Assembly: GCF_005405125.1 (NCBI RefSeq)
Contig: NZ_BJDL01000009.1
Coordinates: forward strand, 62,001-126,000
DNA: 64,000 nucleotides
Direction: 5' to 3'
From: Lactiplantibacillus songbeiensis
GTDB taxonomy: Bacteria; Bacillota; Bacilli; Lactobacillales; Lactobacillaceae
Part shown: positions 58,536-64,000 of the stretch, piece after piece
Layout of the letters: each line of letters opens with the position of its first letter
How positions within the stretch are numbered: position 1 is the stretch's first letter
Notes under the pieces: model-generated
Told to the model about the DNA's origin: nothing
Database searches by the model: none
What the model saw: the letters and a program-made list of their open reading frames with translations, nothing else
Program-made: the position numbers and the translations under genes

Positions 58536-61500
58536 ATGCAACACATTACTAGATTCAATGCGTCACATCAACATACAATTCGGGGAATTTACTGGGTTTT
58601 CGCAGGAGTCGCTGCCATCACAACTTGGCAATTTAGTCCGTTATCCGGTTCAGCTGCAACCACAACGACGCCAGATGTTAAGACAACTGCTACTGATAAT
58701 GGTCAGCAGACGACCGACCAATCATCGACCGTGACCCTAAAGCCGGCCACAACACCTTCAACAACGCAACCAGTCACCAAAGCGCCTGCTACTGATGACC
58801 AACAACCAACGACACCAGCACCTAAGACTGAGTCAGATACCGATCCAAAGACTGAGCCAAAACCAGTAACCACGACACCAACTGTACCAGTTACTGATTC
58901 AACCAAACCAGCTGCTCCAAAAACGGACGTTACCACGCCAAATCAAGAGCCCAAACCAACGACTGTTGTACCAGCTAATACTGGGAAAAATACAGACCCA
59001 ATAGCACCTAAAACAACCGCTAAAGTGCCATCCATGCGCGGAAACCTGTTGAGAGCCGCAGTGCCAGCGCCTGATATTGCCAACAGTACCACCGTACCTG
59101 ATGATACTGTGGGAACGGCTTGGCGTATTGATAATACCGGCACGTTACATTTAGCAGCTGGAACGTTGAATACGACGACTAAAATGACTAGTCCTTGGAC
59201 CACCTATCAAAGCCAAATCAAAAAGGTTAGCTTTGATGGCCCAGTCACAACCGTTGACAATGCCAGTTTAGCTGGTCTTTTCAATGGCTTGAGTCAAGTT
59301 ACGACTATCGATAACTTGACTGACTTAGATACAAGTAAAGTCACCGATATGTCTGATATATTCCAAGGCATGACGGCGTTAACCACCATCGATGTCTCTA
59401 AATTCGATACTGATAAAGTGATTCGCATGACGAATATGTTCAGCGATGATAGTTCGTTAAGTAGCCTAAATGTGAGTGGATTTAAGACCGAAAATGTTCA
59501 AGATATGTCAGAAATGTTTGCTGGTCTAGATAGCTTAACCAGCTTAGATGTTTCTAACTTTGACACTCGGAGTGTCGGCTACGATCCGACTAATTCAGGA
59601 TCACTTTCAGGTTCAGGCTCACTCGATCGGATGTTTATGGCCGGGTTAGGGGCAACCTCTAAATTAACTAGTTTAACGTTGCCTGTTTTTGACTTATCAC
59701 ATGTAACAAGCATGCAAACCATGTTCGAAAACCAAAATCAGTTAACTAGTCTAAAATTGGCTAGTGTCAATCATGGCACTCAAGCGATTAATATGGTTGG
59801 CACGGTTAGTGATCTAAAAGGGCTGACTAGCCTTGATCTAAGTGATTTTCAAATGTTAGCTGGAGACACCCTATGGCAAACCTTATCTGATGATCCAATT
59901 TTAAGTACGCTCAAATTAGGACCACAGATTTATCTTACTAATACCGCCGGCGATCCCGTTGGCCTCAATAGTATAACCGGTCAGTTCCTTGATCAATGGA
60001 CAGCCGCTTCAACTGGTAAAGTATCGACTACTGATGATTTATTGAATCTATATGGTAATGATCGTTCAACTGCTGTCACTGAAACCTATACCCATACTAG
60101 TTTCTTTAACGGTAAAAAAGATACTGTCATTGCTGGCCCTAAGACGGCTTGGTCTCCACTTGATAGTATTACGATTCTTGATAATTTTGATGGCTCCAGT
60201 GATTTGACTCAGCAATCATTCTATACTGTTGATGGCAATACCTATAATGCTAAAGGAGAAGTCGCAACACCTGGTCTCCAATCAATTAACGTAACGCCAA
60301 CCATTACCGATGCGACTGGACAAACGGTTGATTATAAACAACTTGATCTCAGCAAACCGGGTAACTACACCGTCCATTATAGTGCTGCCGATTCATTTGG
60401 TAACGTCATGGACACGACTGGTAGTCTCGAGGTTGTCGCTTCTAAAGCAACCGTTTTGGCCAAGAACACGCCACAAACCATTGTCATCGGACCTAAGCAA
60501 ACGACTTGGCAGGCTGCCGACAATTTTGCCAGTGCCACCGATGCTAATGGCAATCCCTTAACCCTGAAGGACTTGACTTATCAAGTCGTCAAAGACGGTC
60601 AGACGGGCGCTAGTCAACAGTTAGATACAACGCAAGCCGGGACTTATGTGATTACTTATACGTATACTGATCAACTAGGTAATCCAACTTCAGCCGATGC
60701 AACAGTTATCGTTAAAGCAACGGCCACTAGTGTCGATCCGAAGCAAACTGAAACCAGCTTTTTTGCCGGTAACCAACATCAAAACTGGTCAGCATTAGCT
60801 AACTTAGCAACGGTTAAAACGGCTGACGGACAAGTACTTGATCCTGCTGACGCTGCCAAAGACGTAACCGTTGATTATCAATTTAACGGCGGGGCAGTCC
60901 AACCGTTGACAGATCAATTGGATACCACACGACCTGGGACCTATTTAGTCACTTATCATCTGGTCGACACTGTGGGAAATTCAATTACGGCAACGACCAA
61001 ATTAGTCGTTAAAGCCTCCGCAGCTAAATTAGCCGCTAAATCAGCCAGTTTTTATGCTGGTACGCATGTTGCTTGGACCTCAGCAACAAACTTTTTAAGT
61101 GGTTCTGATGAATTAGGTCAACCGATTACCGCGACTAACCCTAATCTAACAACGACCGTTACACGTAACCAACAAAGTCGGATGCTTTTATCAGGTATGA
61201 CGGTCAACACCCAAGTCCCTGGCGACTACTTAGTGACGTATACGTACACCGATGCAGACGGCAATACGACCAGTGCTACCGGCGACTTAACCTTGAAACC
61301 TTCCGCAGCTAAGTTAACCGTACAACCAGCAAGTATCAGTTACTCCTTAGCTAGTCAGCCCCAACTATGGCAAGCTACTGACAGTTTCCGTAATGGGACA
61401 TTAGCGAATGGGCAGCCAATGACTGTGAGCGCATTATCAATCACTTTTGATCAAAAACCAGTTCAGTCAACGACTAAGGTGCCTTTATTAGTTGGCAAGC

Positions 61501-62285
61501 ACACGATTACCTATACGTATCTTGATCCAGATGGCAATCCAACAACGGCGACAACCACATTGGACGTTTTACCATCACAAGCTAGTTTGGCCCTAAATGC
61601 CGCTGATGTCACTATCGCGACCGGGACTAATTGGTCGCCTTTAACGAACTTCGACAAGGGGACCAATGCGACTGGTAAAGCATTAACGGCCGAAGACTTA
61701 ACCATTACGTATACTAAAGATGGCAAAGCCGTTACAACACCAGACTTAACACAACCAGGTACTTATCAAGTAAGTTACCGGTACACTGATGCTAGCAACA
61801 ATCAGATTGTTAAAACATCAGAATTGACGGTGCAAGCCGCAACAATCCAGCAACCAGGACACGTTGATGTAACGACACCAACGACACCTGATCAACCAGT
61901 GATTGAAACGCCGGCACCACAGCCAACTAATGTTGATCAACCAACCACACCGACTAAAGCGACGCCGGTGGTAGCAACGACTGCACCGGTTAAAACCCCA
62001 GTCATTAACGTGGCACCAGCTAAGCAGGGCGCTAAAGCGACTCAGTCCGTTGCAAAACCAGTTACATTGAAACGGCAGGGGAGTCAAAACGTTAGTGATA
62101 GCGAGCTTGCTCCTGCTAAAGTAGACTTACATCAAGCTAGTCGGAAGTCGACAGCATCAGCGGTAACCACGCATTTACCACAAACTGATGAACAATCGAC
62201 GATCAGTTTCAGCTTGTTAGGTTTGTTATTAGGATTATTAAGCAGTTTCTGGGGCTTTGTCACATTGAACCGGAAACATAACTAA
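58536..62285 (+). CDS. LPXTG surface protein with BspA-like LRRs and Ig-like repeats, paralogue of 35530
   Basis: 1249 aa, ATG eight bases after GGGGGA. An N-terminal signal segment (GIYWVFAGVAAITTWQF) is followed by a Thr/Pro/Lys-rich spacer (~35-170). DUF285 LRRs (~215-400: LDTSKVTDMSDIFQGM, FKTENVQDMSEMFAGLDSL) come next, fewer and more broken than in the paralogue. Six or so Ig-like modules follow (each with W near the start and TYTYTD..GN near the end). A second Pro/Thr spacer, LPQTDEQS, a hydrophobic segment and LNRKHN end the protein. Sortase anchoring is expected. A likely adhesin or surface-binding protein. Confidence 0.92.
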   Translation: MQHITRFNASHQHTIRGIYWVFAGVAAITTWQFSPLSGSAATTTTPDVKTTATDNGQQTTDQSSTVTLKPATTPSTTQPVTKAPATDDQQPTTPAPKTESDTDPKTEPKPVTTTPTVPVTDSTKPAAPKTDVTTPNQEPKPTTVVPANTGKNTDPIAPKTTAKVPSMRGNLLRAAVPAPDIANSTTVPDDTVGTAWRIDNTGTLHLAAGTLNTTTKMTSPWTTYQSQIKKVSFDGPVTTVDNASLAGLFNGLSQVTTIDNLTDLDTSKVTDMSDIFQGMTALTTIDVSKFDTDKVIRMTNMFSDDSSLSSLNVSGFKTENVQDMSEMFAGLDSLTSLDVSNFDTRSVGYDPTNSGSLSGSGSLDRMFMAGLGATSKLTSLTLPVFDLSHVTSMQTMFENQNQLTSLKLASVNHGTQAINMVGTVSDLKGLTSLDLSDFQMLAGDTLWQTLSDDPILSTLKLGPQIYLTNTAGDPVGLNSITGQFLDQWTAASTGKVSTTDDLLNLYGNDRSTAVTETYTHTSFFNGKKDTVIAGPKTAWSPLDSITILDNFDGSSDLTQQSFYTVDGNTYNAKGEVATPGLQSINVTPTITDATGQTVDYKQLDLSKPGNYTVHYSAADSFGNVMDTTGSLEVVASKATVLAKNTPQTIVIGPKQTTWQAADNFASATDANGNPLTLKDLTYQVVKDGQTGASQQLDTTQAGTYVITYTYTDQLGNPTSADATVIVKATATSVDPKQTETSFFAGNQHQNWSALANLATVKTADGQVLDPADAAKDVTVDYQFNGGAVQPLTDQLDTTRPGTYLVTYHLVDTVGNSITATTKLVVKASAAKLAAKSASFYAGTHVAWTSATNFLSGSDELGQPITATNPNLTTTVTRNQQSRMLLSGMTVNTQVPGDYLVTYTYTDADGNTTSATGDLTLKPSAAKLTVQPASISYSLASQPQLWQATDSFRNGTLANGQPMTVSALSITFDQKPVQSTTKVPLLVGKHTITYTYLDPDGNPTTATTTLDVLPSQASLALNAADVTIATGTNWSPLTNFDKGTNATGKALTAEDLTITYTKDGKAVTTPDLTQPGTYQVSYRYTDASNNQIVKTSELTVQAATIQQPGHVDVTTPTTPDQPVIETPAPQPTNVDQPTTPTKATPVVATTAPVKTPVINVAPAKQGAKATQSVAKPVTLKRQGSQNVSDSELAPAKVDLHQASRKSTASAVTTHLPQTDEQSTISFSLLGLLLGLLSSFWGFVTLNRKHN

Positions 62286-62296
62286 ATTCATATTTC

Positions 62297-62341
62297 AAAA
62301 GCCATGATAAACGTCGTAGTAAGTCGTTTATCATGGCTTTT
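62297..62341. terminator. Terminator after the second BspA-like gene
   Basis: AAAAGCCATGATAAACG and CGTTTATCATGGCTTTT pair perfectly around an 11-base loop. Confidence 0.9.
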
Positions 62342-62391
62342 GTGTTAAATGACAGTGGGGTAAATTAATAATGTCCGTTGAAGCTAAGATT

Positions 62392-62419
62392 TTGTTTTGC
62401 TATACCGGTATGGTATAAT
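62392..62419 (+). promoter_or_regulatory. higBA promoter with palindrome
   Basis: TTGTTT (62392-62397), a 16-base spacer and TATAAT (62414-62419). ATACCGGTAT (62402-62411) is a perfect palindrome just before the -10, a likely HigA operator. Confidence 0.75.
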
Positions 62420-62442
62420 GCGTTTTGAGGTGAAGGTAAAAA

Positions 62443-62766
62443 ATGGAATACGTCGCTGAGAGTCGTAAGCTTGATAAGATTTTGAATGATCCACGGTTAC
62501 TAGTTAAAAGCTTTGGCCATGATCGGGCTAAGAGGATTCAAATGCGGCTTGATGAGTTTGACGCTGCAAACACCTTGCAGCAGATACCGTCTGATCCGCC
62601 ACCCCGTTGTCATCGACTACGTAATAATTTAGAAGGTAAATTTGCAGTCGATGTCAGCAAAAATTTTCGTATCATTTTTGAGGGCTATGACAAAAATGAC
62701 CAGCTTTCCGTTGAAAAGTCAGAAATCGTAACCGTTCAGATCACACAGATTGAAGACTATCACTAA
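62443..62766 (+). CDS. higB: HigB/RelE-family toxin
   Basis: 107 aa, with GAGGTGAAGG before the ATG. The RelE-fold pattern AKRIQMRLDEFDAANTLQQIP, PPPRCHRLRNNLEGKFAVDVSKNFRIIFEG, IVTVQITQIEDYH matches HigB killer proteins (mRNA interferase in the ribosome). Toxin-first order, with the antitoxin after a ~14-base gap, is the usual HigBA layout. Activity depends on C-terminal basic and aromatic residues that appear intact. Confidence 0.92.
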   Translation: MEYVAESRKLDKILNDPRLLVKSFGHDRAKRIQMRLDEFDAANTLQQIPSDPPPRCHRLRNNLEGKFAVDVSKNFRIIFEGYDKNDQLSVEKSEIVTVQITQIEDYH

Positions 62767-62779
62767 GGAGTTGAAGACA

Positions 62780-63115
62780 ATGCTACATCGTGAAAATAGT
62801 ATTCGACAGTATCATACCAGTTCAGCAGCTGATTTAATTAAAGAAACCATGGAATTTTATCAGATTACTCAAATCGACTTAGCTGAACGATTAGGTGTTA
62901 GTCAGAAAAACATATCTGATATTCTTAAACGTAAACGTTTTATCAACGAGATACTGGCTTTAAGAATTGAATCCGTTATGGGGATTTCCAGTCAGTTATT
63001 ATTAAGCTTAGATGCAAATTTCAAATTGCATTTAGCTAAGGAAACAGCTGTGGAATCTGTACCACAACATAAATCAGACAAATTTCTCAAACGGTATGAT
63101 TGGGTAACTGTCTAA
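62780..63115 (+). CDS. higA: HigA-family antitoxin, XRE helix-turn-helix
   Basis: 111 aa from ATG 62780, nine bases after TAAGGAG; the 62750 start overlaps the toxin end. The helix-turn-helix ITQIDLAERLGVSQKNISDILKRKRFINEILALRIE is a clear XRE/HigA type. The C-terminal tail (HKSDKFLKRYDW) is the usual toxin-binding-type extension. It should neutralise HigB and repress the operon through the palindrome at 62402. Confidence 0.92.
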   Translation: MLHRENSIRQYHTSSAADLIKETMEFYQITQIDLAERLGVSQKNISDILKRKRFINEILALRIESVMGISSQLLLSLDANFKLHLAKETAVESVPQHKSDKFLKRYDWVTV

Positions 63116-63153
63116 TCACTAATGGTAGGGTAGTCTCAAACCATTAGTGATTA
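63113..63153. terminator. Inverted repeat after higA
   Basis: TAATCACTAATGG and CCATTAGTGATTA are perfect 13-base arms with a 15-base loop. No T-run follows, so termination is unproven. Confidence 0.55.
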
Positions 63154-63191
63154 TAAGCCTAATGCTGTTAAATAAGCCTAATGCTGTTAAA
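63154..63191. repeat. 19-bp tandem direct repeat
   Basis: TAAGCCTAATGCTGTTAAA occurs twice without a gap (63154-63172 and 63173-63191). Confidence 0.9.
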
Positions 63192-63280
63192 AATTGAATG
63201 AATTTTTTATAATTCATTCATCCTTTATTCAACAGTTGCAATTGCTTACCAACTAGTTATCATTGAATAATAAAGGATCA

Positions 63281-63315
63281 GGTTCGGTTTGCCTACGGGC
63301 GCCGAGCTTTTTTTG
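63281..63315 (+). terminator. Orphan intrinsic terminator
   Basis: GTTCGG..GCC and GGC..GCCGAGC pair and are followed by CTTTTTTT. No coding gene ends just before it; higA ends ~165 bases earlier. It could end a small RNA or the higBA transcript. Confidence 0.75.
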
Positions 63316-63470
63316 TAAAAAGTGAATTTACGAATATTTTAAAGCAGATTCACTCTGCCACAAGCCACTATAGTAGTTACTGCAGCTGTATTCAAAACAC
63401 AGTTTCATAAACACTTAGTCAGTCATTTTCATTTTGATCCACAGCGATCACTTCAACTCAACATAACACG

Positions 63471-63680
63471 TTGCTGACGCAATTGGCTATAAAAAAACAA
63501 TTTGTGTTTGGTACATACCTAGATGCTGATAATGAACTGCAAATGATTGTGCCACATGGACTCAGTGATTTAGTGCAATTCAAATGTCGGCTCAAATGTC
63601 GGCAGCACCATATCTGCAACAAGACGCTAGAACATCTAGGCTTATCTAAACATCGAATACTTCAGAAAAACTGGCAGTAA
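63471..63680 (+). pseudogene. Possible gene remnant of 69 codons
   Basis: A TTG-started frame without ribosome site: KKQFVFGTYLDADNELQMIVPHGLSDLVQF, then a Cys/His-rich tail (CRLKCRQHHICNKTLEHLGL). A near-repeat, AAATGTCGGCTC/AAATGTCGGCAG, lies within it. The first half looks like a real protein segment, but I cannot name the family and it is short. Probably a broken or decayed gene. Confidence 0.3.
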
Positions 63681-63784
63681 AAATATCCAAATTTGTTAGT
63701 CAGTCTGGCATAAATTTCTACGTTTAGTTGACAAATAATGGTACAACTTGCAAAAATAGCCATTAACTACGCATTTTGCAGTTA

Positions 63785-63846
63785 TATAAAATGGACTAAG
63801 TCAATGAACACAGGGGATACCGTAATTCAAGCCTAGTCCGTTTTAT
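63785..63846. repeat. Long imperfect hairpin
   Basis: ATAAAATGGACTA and TAGTCCGTTTTAT pair with one mismatch (G-U compatible on the forward strand) around a ~33-base loop. A terminator-like or structured RNA role is possible. Confidence 0.45.
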
Positions 63847-64000
63847 ATTATATTCTAGTTTACATAATATATATTATACAAAGTAGAAGTGAAAAGAAAA
63901 TAGCTCCCCCACGACCTAATTTGCCTCTCTCGCCACTTCTTTAATGACTTACTCGTACTCAACATCAATTTAATTGCTGCTCAGTTGTCAATTTTAATTT

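Larger units (their letters stand above)
63192..64000. other. AT-rich, nearly gene-free end of the window
   Basis: About 800 bases with inverted stretches (TGAATGAATT..AATTCATTCA; ATCCTTTATT..AATAAAGGAT), a terminator at 63281-63315, one doubtful frame at 63471-63680 and a hairpin at ~63785-63846. No clear complete gene; it looks like accessory or remnant DNA after the toxin-antitoxin pair. Confidence 0.55.

Noticed and set aside
1-64000. CRISPR array, tRNA, rRNA or complete IS
   Set aside because: No regularly spaced repeats, no clover-leaf with CCA-type end, no rRNA blocks and no transposase frame were seen.

Overview
The window looks like a chromosomal segment of a Lactobacillaceae species, most likely Lactiplantibacillus (the L. 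plantarum group). The reasons are: low to moderate GC; strong AGGAGG or GGGGG ribosome sites; several TTG and GTG starts; LPQTxE-type sortase motifs (LPQTDE, LPQTSE) on large surface proteins; and a mix of small transporters, MarR/TetR/WYL regulators and surface-polymer genes. No rRNA, tRNA, CRISPR array, complete insertion sequence or prophage was found. I had no database, so the species call is an inference.

Layout. 1-4.6 kb: a CapA-type protein cut by the window edge, a Mur-ligase/DD-peptidase-like fusion, and a HAD phosphatase. 4.7-7.4 kb: a two-component system with a folded, MITE-like repeat beside it. 7.4-13.5 kb: a surface-polymer glycosylation cluster (YfhO, a GtrB/CsbB-like polyprenyl glycosyltransferase and a large GT-C-like membrane protein). 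13.6-19.5 kb: a TetR-linked small membrane gene, an Apf-like lytic transglycosylase, a IIA-Glc-like protein lacking both active histidines, and two NEAT haem-binding surface protein genes. The second NEAT gene has a dnaX-like -1 frameshift signal. 19.5-24.1 kb: a DUF2087/GIY-YIG/CAT-like operon, VanZ and RqcH. 24.4-35.3 kb: MarR, DegV, GNAT, DUF975, a serine hydrolase with an apparent ATT start, a second repeat copy, DUF1003, DUF368 (PopT) and an amino-acid permease. 35.5-39.1 and 58.5-62.3 kb: two BspA-like LRR LPXTG surface proteins. 39.2-45.3 kb: lactate permease, an MFS-like protein, and a PgaC/PgaD-like exopolysaccharide operon with a degenerate EAL protein; its glycosyltransferase is broken by a 5-bp duplication. 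45.6-47.7 kb: an SOS-type UmuC/YolD operon with a near-consensus LexA box. 47.7-58.1 kb: regulators, an orphan RelB, another glycosyltransferase pair, an MFS transporter and a carboxylesterase with a MerR-type promoter. 62.4-63.1 kb: a HigBA toxin-antitoxin pair. The last 0.9 kb is AT-rich, repeat-laden and almost gene-free.

Themes. Much of the window builds or decorates the cell surface (Mur-like, CapA, YfhO/GtrB, PgaCD-like, PopT, VanZ, LPXTG proteins). The most interesting non-coding signals are: (1) a ~385-406 bp element present twice plus a fragment, with compensatory stem changes and, in one copy, a 9-10 bp target-site-like duplication; (2) a 56-bp tandem repeat whose two units fold the same way with different arm sequences; (3) the SD-like site, A7 heptamer and stem-loop in the second NEAT gene, which could set a ratio of released to membrane-anchored haem-binding protein.
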